DNA of 57,381 bases from UBA10677 sp045654245 (lineage in GTDB: Bacteria; Bacillota; Clostridia; Christensenellales; Pumilibacteraceae): positions 1 through 57,381 of the forward strand of contig JAZOMX010000040.1 in the NCBI GenBank assembly GCA_045654245.1, given 5' to 3'. This document shows positions 14,917 to 23,335 of this stretch, in pieces. Position numbers and translations under genes: made by a program. The first letter of the stretch is position 1. Each line of letters begins with the position of its first letter. The notes beneath the pieces are model-generated. The model made no database searches, was not told where the DNA came from, and worked only from the letters and a program-made list of their open reading frames with translations.

Positions 14917-15900
14917 ATGAAAAAACTAATCACTATTCTAATTTCGGCAATTTTGTCCGTAATGCTACTCTTCTCCGTTTCCGCTTGCGGTAACAAAGAT
15001 TACAACGGCGAAATCAATATCTATATGCCCGACGGCGCGCCCGCGCTTGCTTTCTCTCGCTTAATGCACGAAGAAAACAAACTCGGTAAAGAAAGCGTTT
15101 CTTACAACGTCGTATCCGCAGACACGATAGGTTCGTTCGTAGCAAACGGTACGGCTACGGTTGCTCTTATGCCCGTAAACGCTGCGGCAAAACTCAACGC
15201 CGACGGCAAGAACTACAAAATGTTATCCGTCAATACTCACGGAAACTTGTTCGTTATCGGCAAGCAAGAGGCAAGTGACCTAAACGCACTCAAAGGCAAA
15301 AAAGTAGGCGTAGTTAACCTTGCTAACGTGCCTGGACTAACCTTTAAGGCAATCCTAAAAAAGAATAATATCGAATATATCACCGAGGGTGTTGACGCAA
15401 ATAAGGTAACGCTAGTAGCAATCGCTCCCACCGAAATCGGCGCTAGAATTAACGGTACGGGAGAGCAAGCAATCGATTTCGCAGTTGCTCCCGAGCCTGC
15501 GGTTACCAACCTTACTACCAAAGCGCCCGTAATCAAGGTTAGACTTTCTCTTCAAGAACTTTGGGGCGAAGGCGGATATCCTCAAGCAGTACTTATGGTA
15601 AAGAGTGAACTTGCCAAAGACAAAGACTTTACGGACGCACTCTTATCCGCTCTCTCCGACAGCGCAGTTTGGGTAAAGGACAATATCGCATCTTCCGTAA
15701 CGGCGGTAAACGCTCACCTCGCTGAAGGCGTAAACCCGTCGCTAGACGCAACCAAACTAAACGCTACTGCAGTAGAAAACTGCAATATTAAAGTCGTAAA
15801 AGCGAAAGACGCTAAAACGAGCGTAAAAGACTACCTAAACCGTATTATCGAAATCGAGCCGACCTCTACCAAAGCGGTTACGGACGACTTCTTCGCTTAA
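14917..15900 (+). CDS. ABC transporter substrate-binding lipoprotein (SsuA/ThiY/NMT1-like)
   Basis: A 327-residue exported lipoprotein. The signal peptide ends in a VSAC lipobox with the lipidated Cys at residue 24, so the mature protein is anchored outside the membrane. The body is a two-lobe periplasmic-binding fold of the sulfonate/thiamine-precursor type (INIYMPDGAPALAF at the start, GSFVANGTATVALMPVNAAAKL, DFAVAPEPAVTNL). The start follows an AGGAGG site, 25 bp after the TM1266-like gene. Its stop overlaps the permease start by one base (TAATG), so the two are coupled. The ligand is undetermined; related systems bring in thiamine precursors, alkylsulfonates or other small organics. Confidence 0.85.
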   Translation: MKKLITILISAILSVMLLFSVSACGNKDYNGEINIYMPDGAPALAFSRLMHEENKLGKESVSYNVVSADTIGSFVANGTATVALMPVNAAAKLNADGKNYKMLSVNTHGNLFVIGKQEASDLNALKGKKVGVVNLANVPGLTFKAILKKNNIEYITEGVDANKVTLVAIAPTEIGARINGTGEQAIDFAVAPEPAVTNLTTKAPVIKVRLSLQELWGEGGYPQAVLMVKSELAKDKDFTDALLSALSDSAVWVKDNIASSVTAVNAHLAEGVNPSLDATKLNATAVENCNIKVVKAKDAKTSVKDYLNRIIEIEPTSTKAVTDDFFA

Positions 15901-16658
15901 TGGCGGGCAAAGTTAAAAAGTTAATATCTTCACTACTCTATCCCCTCGTAATCGTTGGGGGGATAGGGCTTGTGTGGTACTTGCTTGCGGTAATTTCGGG
16001 CTCAGAGTTCATTATGCCAAAGCCCTCTTCTGCAATCAAGCAATTTTTCTTGCTCTTCGGCGACGAAAAATTTTACTCGGCTTTGGGAGAAACGCTATTT
16101 AGAACGCTCGTTGCTTTTGCTGTTTCTTTCGTGTTTGCTCTAGGTGGCGCAATTTTATCGGTGCTTTACGCTCCCGTAAAAAGACTGATTGCTCCCCTCG
16201 TATCAATTACGAGAGCGCTCCCCACTATGGCGGTAGTGCTTATCCTCGTTATTTGGACGGGAGCAAAACTAGCGCCCGTTATCGTTTCTCTTCTCGTAAT
16301 TATGCCCACGCTCTACTCCGCTTTTGCTGGCGGTTTTGAAGGCGTGGATAAAGACTATATCGACGTATGTCGAGTAAACGGTGGAAACAAACGCTCGCTT
16401 ATTAGCAAAGTTTATCTCCCTATCGGACTGCCTACGGTAGTAAAATCCGTTTCGGGGGCGCTCTCACTTACTCTTAAACTAATGCTCGCCTCCGAGGTGC
16501 TTGCTAATACCGCAGGTTCAATGGGTGCTATGATGCAGACGGCGAGAGTGTACTTTGAAACGGCTACTCTTATGGCGCTTACCGTCTCGGCTGTACTCGT
16601 TTCTCTCGTAATCGAAAAGATTTTATACCTTATTCTCTCTAGATTGTGGAGAAACTAA
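15900..16658 (+). CDS. ABC transporter permease (SsuC/ThiX type)
   Basis: A 252-residue inner-membrane permease with about six membrane helices and the BPD-transport EAA-like loop (FEGVDKDYIDVCRVNGGNKRS, cytoplasmic face, about residues 145-165). It pairs with the preceding binding protein to move the substrate. The start codon overlaps the previous stop by one base. No ATP-binding subunit follows: a terminator sits 20 bp downstream and the next gene is unrelated. The ATPase must be encoded elsewhere or shared with another importer. Confidence 0.88.
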   Translation: MAGKVKKLISSLLYPLVIVGGIGLVWYLLAVISGSEFIMPKPSSAIKQFFLLFGDEKFYSALGETLFRTLVAFAVSFVFALGGAILSVLYAPVKRLIAPLVSITRALPTMAVVLILVIWTGAKLAPVIVSLLVIMPTLYSAFAGGFEGVDKDYIDVCRVNGGNKRSLISKVYLPIGLPTVVKSVSGALSLTLKLMLASEVLANTAGSMGAMMQTARVYFETATLMALTVSAVLVSLVIEKILYLILSRLWRN

Positions 16659-16678
16659 CCTATTTTACTAAAATTAAT

Positions 16679-16716
16679 AAGGATTCCGTAATTTTTGTTG
16701 CGGAATCCATTTTTTT
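16679..16716 (+). terminator. Terminator of the TM1266/ABC operon
   Basis: GGATTCCG (16681-16688) and CGGAATCC (16701-16708) form a perfect stem, followed by seven T residues. It closes the operon after the permease and shows the ATPase gene is not simply further down the same transcript. Confidence 0.9.
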
Positions 16717-16775
16717 ATGCTAAACTGTGTTTAACGGGACTTTCCCCTAAAATAAGTAAGGACGGTTAAACGGGT

Positions 16776-17510
16776 ATGGAACACGGCAAATATAATCTTT
16801 CCACTTCCGACGAGGCGCTAGAGGCGTTCACTTCGGCGTGTGACGAGGTAATAAACGCAAAATTTATCCTCGCTGAAAAAAAGATTTCTTCATTACTTCA
16901 AACGATTGCCTCTGACCCCATATTAATCGACTTTTTCAAAACTACGCTTTCGGGCTACAACCGTATAGACGAGTTCGCAAGAGCAAAATCTAAAGTGGGC
17001 GGTAGAAGTAAACTCACTCTTCCTATCCATAAGACTAAAATCGTTTCGTTTGCGTTTTGCTTGCTCCTAGAACTCGACACGGGCAAGCGAGACCTAAAAG
17101 AATTTCTAGACGAGTTCTTCCACTCCTCTAACCCCAAAGAACAGTACGATAACTTCGTTAAAACGATTGTCGTTCCGTTTAAGGAAATTTCGGAATTCTT
17201 GTTCATAAACGGCGACGACGGCTCTGACGACGAAACGATAGACGGTGCTATTAAGGAAACGATTAAAACTCTTCTCCGCGACCTTAACTCGCTCGTAAAC
17301 CGTACTAGCGAAATCCCCGTCGATATAAAACAAGACCTGTTTTTGTTCGCGCGTTCTATCGAAACGGCGCTAACGCCAAATCGCATAGACCTAATCCGTC
17401 CGCTAATGATAGGATATAAAACGCTAATATCCTCACTCTCGTGCGCCGATAAACTTTCGCCATACTACGATAAACTTTACAAAACTTTACTCGCCGGCGA
17501 TATCTTATAA
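16776..17510 (+). CDS. Hypothetical protein, all-helical
   Basis: I do not recognise this 244-residue protein. It is predicted soluble and almost entirely helical, with no signal peptide or membrane segment. Notable parts are a basic patch at about 70-90 (RAKSKVGGRSKLTLPIHKTK) and an acidic loop NGDDGSDDETIDG near 145. The ATG at 16776 follows AAGGA at a slightly long distance. It is a single-gene unit between two terminators. Composition matches the neighbouring core genes, so it looks resident rather than recently acquired. The context gives no functional lead. Confidence 0.7.
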   Translation: MEHGKYNLSTSDEALEAFTSACDEVINAKFILAEKKISSLLQTIASDPILIDFFKTTLSGYNRIDEFARAKSKVGGRSKLTLPIHKTKIVSFAFCLLLELDTGKRDLKEFLDEFFHSSNPKEQYDNFVKTIVVPFKEISEFLFINGDDGSDDETIDGAIKETIKTLLRDLNSLVNRTSEIPVDIKQDLFLFARSIETALTPNRIDLIRPLMIGYKTLISSLSCADKLSPYYDKLYKTLLAGDIL

Positions 17511-17533
17511 ACCGGCTACATCTTATAAAAACA

Positions 17534-17565
17534 AAAAACCTTGTCAAGAAGGACAAGGTTTTTTA
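17534..17565. terminator. Bidirectional terminator between convergent genes
   Basis: AAACCTTGTC (17536-17545) and GACAAGGTTT (17552-17561) form a perfect 10-bp stem with a T run on the plus strand and an A run before it. It can end both the plus-strand hypothetical gene and the minus-strand oxidoreductase operon. Confidence 0.9.
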
Positions 17566-17575
17566 CTTTTCTTTT

Positions 17576-18691
17576 TTAGAGTTCGTTTACGCTGACTTCT
17601 CTACCTAGTTCAGCAGACTTATAGTAGCACTCGATTGCTTTTGCAACCTCGAGGTTTTGCGCTTTGGTGATAAGGTATTCTTCTTTTCCTTCGAGCGTAG
17701 CGAAAATGTTTTTATACATATAACGGTGCTGTTCGAAGGGTACGCCCTTAAACTCGCCGTTATCGAACCACTTAAGTTTAGTGTCCGCTTGATATTTTCC
17801 TACGTTTTTGTAAAGCGTTTCGCCGTTTACCGAAAGACCACCACGGTCACCACAAATTACCATATCAAGGTTAGTGGTGGGCAAATTGATAGCCCAAGCA
17901 AACTTAAAGTTAACGCTCATACCGTTAGATAGGCGCATAAAACCAGTCGCAAATTCCTCGACGTTGAACTCACGGTAATCGTAAGGACGAGGCGTGAAAG
18001 TGCCGGCGTATGCTCCGCTCTCGGCAATCGAGATTAGAACGTCGTCCCCTCTTTTGCCGATTTTATTATACGCACTACCGCTAACCGAAACGACTTTTGG
18101 GTCGCCACAAACCCAAAGTAAAGAGTCGATTAAGTGTACTCCTAGGTCGCAGAACGGTCCACCGTAGTTATGCTCTTTCATATGGAACATACCCCAAGTA
18201 GGAATTCCGTAGTGACGGATAAACTCGATATCCGAAAAATAAACTTCTCCTAGTTCTCCACTCTCTACTAAGTGGCGAGACTGTTGCATATAGTTTCTCC
18301 AGCGCATACATTGACAAGGGAACAAGCGTTTTCCCGTGCGTTCTGCCGTCGCCCACATTTCTTCAGCGTCTTTTAGCGTTACCGCTATCGGCTTTTCGCA
18401 AGCAACGTGCGCGCCAGCCTCAAGCGCCGCAATCGTCCACTTCTTATGCGAAACGTTTGGCGTGCAAACCGAAACGAAATCGGGTTTAACCTCGTCAAGC
18501 ATCTTTTGAGGGTCGTCGTACCATTTCTCAACCCCGTGACGGAGCGCAGTTTCTTCTGCAACCTCGCCACGAATATCGGCAACGGCTACGACCTCTATTT
18601 TCCCTTGTTCTTGCAAAACTTTGAGCGCGGGGAAATGCGCTTGGTTGGCTATCATACCAGTTCCGATAACGGCTACTCTTAATTTTTTCAT
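17576..18691 (-). CDS. Gfo/Idh/MocA-family oxidoreductase (third gene of the trio)
   Basis: A 371-residue NAD(P)-dependent sugar or polyol oxidoreductase. The N-terminal Rossmann motif is VIGTGMIANQAH, the family signature CEKPIA is near residue 97, and the C-terminal beta-sheet domain begins with the conserved DLGVHLIDSLLWV. It ends the three-gene operon 17576-20895 and overlaps the previous gene by four bases (ATGA). Such enzymes oxidise hydroxyls of myo-inositol, glucose derivatives or glycosides; the substrate cannot be assigned. Having three different paralogues in one operon suggests successive redox steps on one sugar-like compound. Confidence 0.9.
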   Translation of the reverse strand: MKKLRVAVIGTGMIANQAHFPALKVLQEQGKIEVVAVADIRGEVAEETALRHGVEKWYDDPQKMLDEVKPDFVSVCTPNVSHKKWTIAALEAGAHVACEKPIAVTLKDAEEMWATAERTGKRLFPCQCMRWRNYMQQSRHLVESGELGEVYFSDIEFIRHYGIPTWGMFHMKEHNYGGPFCDLGVHLIDSLLWVCGDPKVVSVSGSAYNKIGKRGDDVLISIAESGAYAGTFTPRPYDYREFNVEEFATGFMRLSNGMSVNFKFAWAINLPTTNLDMVICGDRGGLSVNGETLYKNVGKYQADTKLKWFDNGEFKGVPFEQHRYMYKNIFATLEGKEEYLITKAQNLEVAKAIECYYKSAELGREVSVNEL

Positions 18692-19791
18692 AGTATCTCC
18701 TTAATTTTAGCAATATCAACCTTAACCGTTTCGCCCGTTTCCGCCGATTTTCTACCGCCGTCAAGCGCAGCAACAACGCCTAGGTTAAGTTTTTCGCTTA
18801 ATAGTTCGCTAATCTCACCTTTGCCTTTCATAAAGTCGATTACGTTGCGAGCAAAAAGTCCTTTCGTATAAACGTCTCCCGTCTCGTAAACTTGAGTGGG
18901 CGGGTCAGATAAATGCGTTCTGCCTTTATAAACCTTAACGAGAGGCGTTCTTCTATCGCAAACAATCGTTCCTTCCGTACCGTAAATAACCGGACCAGAG
19001 GGGATTTCACCCGGGTTATAGGTTGACCACGAGCCGTCGAGAAGACCTACCGTGTCGCCAAAGTCGAGAATCAACGCGCTATAATCTTCCACGTCACAAA
19101 ACTCTTTGGTGACGAAACTCTTCATAATTCCCGAAACTTTTTCGGGCGCTTTACCAAAGAACCAGCAAGAGAGCGCCGAGCCGTAACAAGCATAGTCTAG
19201 CAACGAACCGCCACCGCACTCTTTTCTATACCACCAAGTACGAGCGAGTTGTTCTCCGGGCGGATTTTGTCCGTCGGGCGCGTATGAATACGGTCCCCAA
19301 GTTGCAGGAGAACGATAAGTTAAACGCAATACTCTTCCTATTTCGCCAGCATCAGCGAGTTCCTTTGCTTTAATAAAAGCAGGAAACCAAGCAATCGGCC
19401 AGTTAGTAAATATTCTTGCTCCGTTTTCTTTAGCGCACTTAACCATCTCTACGGCCTCGGAAAACGAACCCGTCATAGGCTTTTCGGTAACGACGGTTAT
19501 GCCTCGAGAGAGCGCCTCGCAAGAAATTTTTCCGCAACTAGAGTTCTCCGAGGTTACTATTGCGATATCGGGTTTTAGGTCTAATAACTCGCGATAGTCC
19601 TCGTACTCGCGAACTTTCCCTACCATCTGTCCAGCGTTTTTATATCTCTCTTCTTTGGTCTGCGCGTCAGTCTTACCAGCCTCGGCAAAACCGATTACTT
19701 CAACCTCGTCTTCATACATTGCAAAATCGTCGTAAAGCGTTTTAGCGTGCGAGTGCGCAAGTCCAACTACGGCTACTCTTATTTTCTTCAT
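18688..19791 (-). CDS. Gfo/Idh/MocA-family oxidoreductase (second gene of the trio)
   Basis: A 367-residue paralogue with an N-terminal VVGLAHSHAKTLYDD segment. The usual GxGxxG is replaced by GLAHSH, seen in a distinct subgroup of the family. The signature TEKPMTG is near residue 98, and LLDYACYGSALSCWFFGK opens the catalytic domain. The unusual dinucleotide motif may mean altered cofactor use, or a tightly bound or non-redox role. It sits between the other two oxidoreductases, 9 bp after the first and overlapping the third, so the three are translated together. Confidence 0.88.
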   Translation of the reverse strand: MKKIRVAVVGLAHSHAKTLYDDFAMYEDEVEVIGFAEAGKTDAQTKEERYKNAGQMVGKVREYEDYRELLDLKPDIAIVTSENSSCGKISCEALSRGITVVTEKPMTGSFSEAVEMVKCAKENGARIFTNWPIAWFPAFIKAKELADAGEIGRVLRLTYRSPATWGPYSYAPDGQNPPGEQLARTWWYRKECGGGSLLDYACYGSALSCWFFGKAPEKVSGIMKSFVTKEFCDVEDYSALILDFGDTVGLLDGSWSTYNPGEIPSGPVIYGTEGTIVCDRRTPLVKVYKGRTHLSDPPTQVYETGDVYTKGLFARNVIDFMKGKGEISELLSEKLNLGVVAALDGGRKSAETGETVKVDIAKIKEIL

Positions 19792-19800
19792 ACTAACTCC

Positions 19801-20895
19801 TTAAAATTCAGTCTCTATATCAACCGTGTTTCCGTTTTTAATCGCCTCGGGAATTTTGCACATAACCTCTAGGATATGGCGAGCGTGCTCGGGCGAAAGC
19901 ACGGGCGTCGTATCGTTCTCAATCGCATCAACTAGGTCGGCTAGGATACAGCATTGAGACTTGATTGTAGGCTGGCGTTCTTCCCAGTCAAGAGGTACGG
20001 TCCAACCTCTTAGTCCTACTGCGTCGCTGTCGATATACACCTCGGGCTTTTTATTCTCCATATAAGACTGTGTAATCGAAATCGTTCCGCGCGTACCAAA
20101 AACTTCGAGTTGCGGGCTCTTGCTCGCCTTTTGCGAAAATCCCGTATCAACGAAACCGATTTTTCCGCTTTTGAAAGTAAGCGAAATTAGGTACTGGTCG
20201 GGTAAAATATCCGTCTTAATTTTAACGCCGTTATACGCACCCGAACGCACCGTTCTATTTCCGTCGGTAATAGTTGCTAGGCAACTAACCTTTTTAATCG
20301 GACCGAACATCGTCGTTACGATTTGTAATCCGTGAACGCCCATATCTACTAGAGCGCCTGCGCCTTCTTCAAAAAACCATTGAGGATTTACAGGGCGATA
20401 CTGGAAGTACTCCGGTCCACCGTGCGCCATATTACACTTAATATAAGTAGGCTCTCCGATACCACCGTCAGACATAATTTGTTTTGCTACGGCTAAGTCG
20501 TGGCGCATAGGATGAATAGGCGCGCAAGCAAACTTAACGCCCATCTTCTTCGCAAGTTCAATCTGCTCGGTAAGAGCGTCAACGGTAGGCGCTGCCGGCT
20601 TTTGCGAAATTAGGTGCTTGCCTGCCGATAAAATCGCCATATTGATTTCGTGGTGAGCCTGAATAGACGCCGAGTCGATTGCGATATCGAAATCACAATT
20701 CTTAATAAGGTCGTAAACCGTTTCGTACGCATAAGGAACGGAATATTTCTCCTTCATTTCTTGAGCGCGCTCGAATACGATATCAACTACCGCTACGAGT
20801 TCAGCGTTCGTCTCTTTCGCCACGTTAGGAATATACACTCCTCTACCAAAGTTACCGCAACCTATAACCGCTACTTTCCATTTCTTCTTTTCCAT
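19801..20895 (-). CDS. Gfo/Idh/MocA-family oxidoreductase (first gene of the trio)
   Basis: A 364-residue member with a canonical Rossmann motif (VIGCGNFGRGVY, residues 10-21) and the SQKPAAP signature near residue 98 in place of EKP. The second domain contains ALVDMGVHGLQIVTTMFG, with the conserved Asp and His of the active site. It is first in the operon, with an AGGAGAG-type site and a strong promoter in the 141-bp divergent gap to an AraC regulator. Regulation by that AraC protein, probably in response to a sugar, is a fair inference. Confidence 0.9.
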   Translation of the reverse strand: MEKKKWKVAVIGCGNFGRGVYIPNVAKETNAELVAVVDIVFERAQEMKEKYSVPYAYETVYDLIKNCDFDIAIDSASIQAHHEINMAILSAGKHLISQKPAAPTVDALTEQIELAKKMGVKFACAPIHPMRHDLAVAKQIMSDGGIGEPTYIKCNMAHGGPEYFQYRPVNPQWFFEEGAGALVDMGVHGLQIVTTMFGPIKKVSCLATITDGNRTVRSGAYNGVKIKTDILPDQYLISLTFKSGKIGFVDTGFSQKASKSPQLEVFGTRGTISITQSYMENKKPEVYIDSDAVGLRGWTVPLDWEERQPTIKSQCCILADLVDAIENDTTPVLSPEHARHILEVMCKIPEAIKNGNTVDIETEF

Positions 20896-20949
20896 TTTTC
20901 TCTCCTACACTTTTTAATTGCTTTTCTAGCGTAAGTGTGTTACAATAGC

Positions 20950-20978
20950 ATTATAATACTATTTTACCGCAAGGTAAA
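20950..20978 (-). promoter_or_regulatory. Promoter and inverted-repeat operator of the oxidoreductase operon
   Basis: On the minus strand TTTACC (20973-20978) and TATAAT (20950-20955) are 17 bp apart. The -35 is one arm of a perfect TTTACC-GCAA-GGTAAA inverted repeat (20963-20978), a likely regulator site. A second imperfect AATAG/CTATT repeat spans the -10. Confidence 0.65.
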
Positions 20979-21036
20979 GTAAGTATAGTAATGTTTTTGT
21001 GCACAATATTAACATTTTTGGTAGGTAATCTTTATT

Positions 21037-21888
21037 ATGCTATACGAAATCAATCTATCTAGTATGCCAGTCGTAGGCGAGGCTTATGAAATCGAACGCA
21101 GAACGGTGTGGAAATGTGCCGATAACCGCAATATCTTAGTGCTAATTACGGCGGGAAAATGCTCGTTTACTTACGACGGCAAGGAATATATCGCTAACGA
21201 AGGTCAGGTCGTTTTTATCCCTGAAGGCGTAGAGTATATCCGTAAGCCTCTTTCCGACGACAGCATAGGTCTTCTCTATATCCACTTTTCTGTACCCGTC
21301 ACTCCCGTTGCTAAGGAAGAGCGAGAAAACGCTTTTTCGGTTTGCCTAACGAGTGGAAAAACGGCTCTTATTAAAAGCGTCAACGACGGGGAAAAAGCGA
21401 TTACGAAGGCTCTTCGCGAGGTTGTAGAGAACAAAAAATCAACCGAGCCTCTCTCTTCGCTTAACGCATCAATAGCGCTTACTAAAGTTATTTCCTTGCT
21501 ATGTTTTCCGCTTATTAAAGAACACTCGTCAATCTCAATTGCCGACAACCCCTATCCGCCTGCGATAGAAAAGTCGCTTGACTTTATTAAACACCATTTT
21601 TCCGAAAAAATTACCATACCCGACCTATGTTCCGTATCGTTCGTCTCGCCACAGCACCTTATTCGGCTTTTTAAAAAGCACCTCGGGTTTAGTCCTATTG
21701 AGTTCGTTAACCGCAATAAGATTGCTCGCGCTATCGAAATGCTCCGCTCTACCGAACTTTCGGTAAAAGAAATCGCGTACGCACTAGGCTTTGACAACCC
21801 CAACTATTTTTCACGACTGTTTATGAAAGAGGTGGGACTTTCTCCCTTGCAGAAAAAAGCACAAATCCGCGCCTTTAAGACCTCGTAA
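21037..21888 (+). CDS. AraC-family transcriptional regulator with cupin sensor domain
   Basis: A 283-residue regulator. Residues 1-150 form a cupin-type ligand domain (GEAYEIERRTVWKC, TAGKCSFTYDGKEYIANEGQVVFIPEG). Residues about 180-283 are the double helix-turn-helix with SVSFVSPQHLIRLFKKHLG and the hallmark KEIAYALGFDNPNYFSRLFMKEVGLSP. It is divergently placed from the three oxidoreductases, with 141 bp between them, the usual arrangement for a regulator and its target. It probably activates that operon when a sugar-like inducer binds the cupin. The inducer is unknown. Confidence 0.93.
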   Translation: MLYEINLSSMPVVGEAYEIERRTVWKCADNRNILVLITAGKCSFTYDGKEYIANEGQVVFIPEGVEYIRKPLSDDSIGLLYIHFSVPVTPVAKEERENAFSVCLTSGKTALIKSVNDGEKAITKALREVVENKKSTEPLSSLNASIALTKVISLLCFPLIKEHSSISIADNPYPPAIEKSLDFIKHHFSEKITIPDLCSVSFVSPQHLIRLFKKHLGFSPIEFVNRNKIARAIEMLRSTELSVKEIAYALGFDNPNYFSRLFMKEVGLSPLQKKAQIRAFKTS

Positions 21889-21905
21889 ATAACGAACTAA
21901 ACACA

Positions 21906-21941
21906 AAAGGAGTAGTGATAAAGATTTATCACTACTCCTTT
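21906..21941. terminator. Bidirectional terminator (AraC gene / SdpI-type gene)
   Basis: A perfect 17-bp inverted repeat, AAAGGAGTAGTGATAAA (21906-21922) with its complement (21925-21941), separates the convergent genes. Its A and T flanks make it work in both directions. Confidence 0.88.
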
Positions 21942-21951
21942 AATTATACTT

Positions 21952-22623
21952 TTACTTTTTATTGAATTTTTTGTTTATGTAATACGAATATAGGTATGCC
22001 CAGCCGTAGTAGAGCAATATGCCTATTATCAAGAATATAACTGCGGAAATATTTGAGGAAAACGCCGTTATGATTGCATCAATCAAAAATATATACATTA
22101 CAGCGTTAGACGCCGTTGCGTTTACCTTTTCCCAAACCGCTTTGCTCGAAGTCGTATATCTGTTCTTGATTCCAAAAATAGGGTTGGGCGGTAAATCGGG
22201 CAAGAAGTTTCCAAGCACACAAAAAACCAAACATAATCCCGTGCAAATGAAAGAAACGTAGTTTATCTTAAATACCACGTCAACGATAGTAAGCGTTGAA
22301 AGTGTGTTAGAGGCAACTACGATAATTGCGATAAAGTACACGATACAAAGCGTAAGGACGGCAATTACGATTACGGGGAAATGCCTTGCAATCATACCTT
22401 TATTGCGGATAAACCGACTTACGATTAGAATTAGCGCAGGTACTAAACAGAACAATCCGATAAAATCCATTTGATAATTCGTCAGTTTATACTCGACGCC
22501 CTTAACCTTGTCTATAAACACGAACGGGCCGTCCACGATACCTTGAATTATGCCTATAAATAATAAGGGTAATACGCTGACAAGCAAAACTGCCGACGAA
22601 AACCATCTCTCTTTCTTGCTCAT
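21952..22623 (-). CDS. SdpI-family membrane protein
   Basis: A 223-residue protein with six predicted membrane helices. The stretch GNFLPDLPPNPIFGIKNRYT, followed by TSSKAVWEKVN, is the SdpI family hallmark. Bacillus SdpI protects against the SdpC toxin and also sequesters the repressor SdpR. No toxin or ArsR-type partner gene is adjacent here, so this is more likely a general member of the family. It has a GGAGG site and its own near-perfect promoter overlapping the end of the upstream QueG-like gene. Confidence 0.85.
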   Translation of the reverse strand: MSKKERWFSSAVLLVSVLPLLFIGIIQGIVDGPFVFIDKVKGVEYKLTNYQMDFIGLFCLVPALILIVSRFIRNKGMIARHFPVIVIAVLTLCIVYFIAIIVVASNTLSTLTIVDVVFKINYVSFICTGLCLVFCVLGNFLPDLPPNPIFGIKNRYTTSSKAVWEKVNATASNAVMYIFLIDAIITAFSSNISAVIFLIIGILLYYGWAYLYSYYINKKFNKK

Positions 22624-22653
22624 TTTTCCTCCGTAAGAGTGCTAAGTTCTTTT

Positions 22654-22682
22654 ATTATACCACCGCTTTACCCGTTTGTCAA
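22654..22682 (-). promoter_or_regulatory. Promoter of the SdpI-family gene
   Basis: On the minus strand TTGACA (22677-22682) and TATAAT (22654-22659) are perfect with a 17-bp spacer. The -35 covers the last bases of the upstream coding region. Confidence 0.88.
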
Positions 22683-23335
22683 TACCCTAGTCCGTTTTTA
22701 GGACAAACCTTTATACACGCTCCGCAAACCGCTCCACGCCCGATATCTTTGAAGGTTTTCATATGGTTAGAGCATTTCTCGGCGTCGAAAAAGCCGTCTC
22801 TACCCGTCTCTTCGTCAAACGCTTTTCCGCTAATCGCTCCGCCCTTGCACGCCGTAACGCAAGCGGTACAATCTCCGCAAAGAAAGGGTACGAGCGGGCG
22901 CTGACGAGTAACGGGCATATCGGTTAACACGGTAGCAAACCTAACTTTCGAGCCGTACTCGGGCGTTATAAGTAAACAGTTCCTACCGATATAGCCAAGC
23001 CCCGAAAGTACCGCTCCCGTCTTATGCGGAAAATATCCGTGATATTGCCCCGTTGACTGCGACGCTGCTACGGGGAACGCAGAATAGCCCTTGTTTTCTA
23101 TAAACCGAACGCAATCAAGCGCAAGCAGGTCGAGTTTAGTATTGACTATACGATAATGTTGAAAGTACGGCATAGTAGGACTGTCCGTAATCGTTTTAAG
23201 AACCGCGTCCGAAAGTTTGTACGCAATCGTTATAGCATAAGGGTACGGCGCGTTTGCTACGCTCTCGAGCGAGCAAAAACCGACGAGCGACGCTCCACTA
23301 CTAACTAAAATTTCTTCTATCTCTTTTTCAAACAT
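22679..23335 (-). CDS. QueG-related iron-sulfur protein (double 4Fe-4S)
   Basis: A 218-residue member of the COG1600/QueG-related family. The C-terminus carries two [4Fe-4S] motifs: CGDCTACVTAC (near 150-160) and, after DAEKC, CGACIKVCP (near 205-213). The middle (KTGAVLSGLGYIGRNCLLITPEYGS) matches the cobalamin-binding region of epoxyqueuosine reductase. It is much shorter than true QueG (about 370 residues) and lacks the C-terminal HEAT-like part, so it belongs to the short paralogous group of unknown activity. It overlaps tcdA by eight bases and is co-translated with it. Confidence 0.75.
   Translation of the reverse strand: MFEKEIEEILVSSGASLVGFCSLESVANAPYPYAITIAYKLSDAVLKTITDSPTMPYFQHYRIVNTKLDLLALDCVRFIENKGYSAFPVAASQSTGQYHGYFPHKTGAVLSGLGYIGRNCLLITPEYGSKVRFATVLTDMPVTRQRPLVPFLCGDCTACVTACKGGAISGKAFDEETGRDGFFDAEKCSNHMKTFKDIGRGAVCGACIKVCPKNGLGY

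Noticed and set aside
17576..20895. A myo-inositol degradation (iol) operon
   Set aside because: No iolB, iolC, iolD or iolJ homologues are present, and the three dehydrogenases alone do not justify the name.
21952..22623. A toxin-immunity (Sdp) system based on the SdpI-type gene
   Set aside because: No SdpC-like toxin, SdpAB or ArsR-family repressor is adjacent; the gene stands alone with its own promoter.
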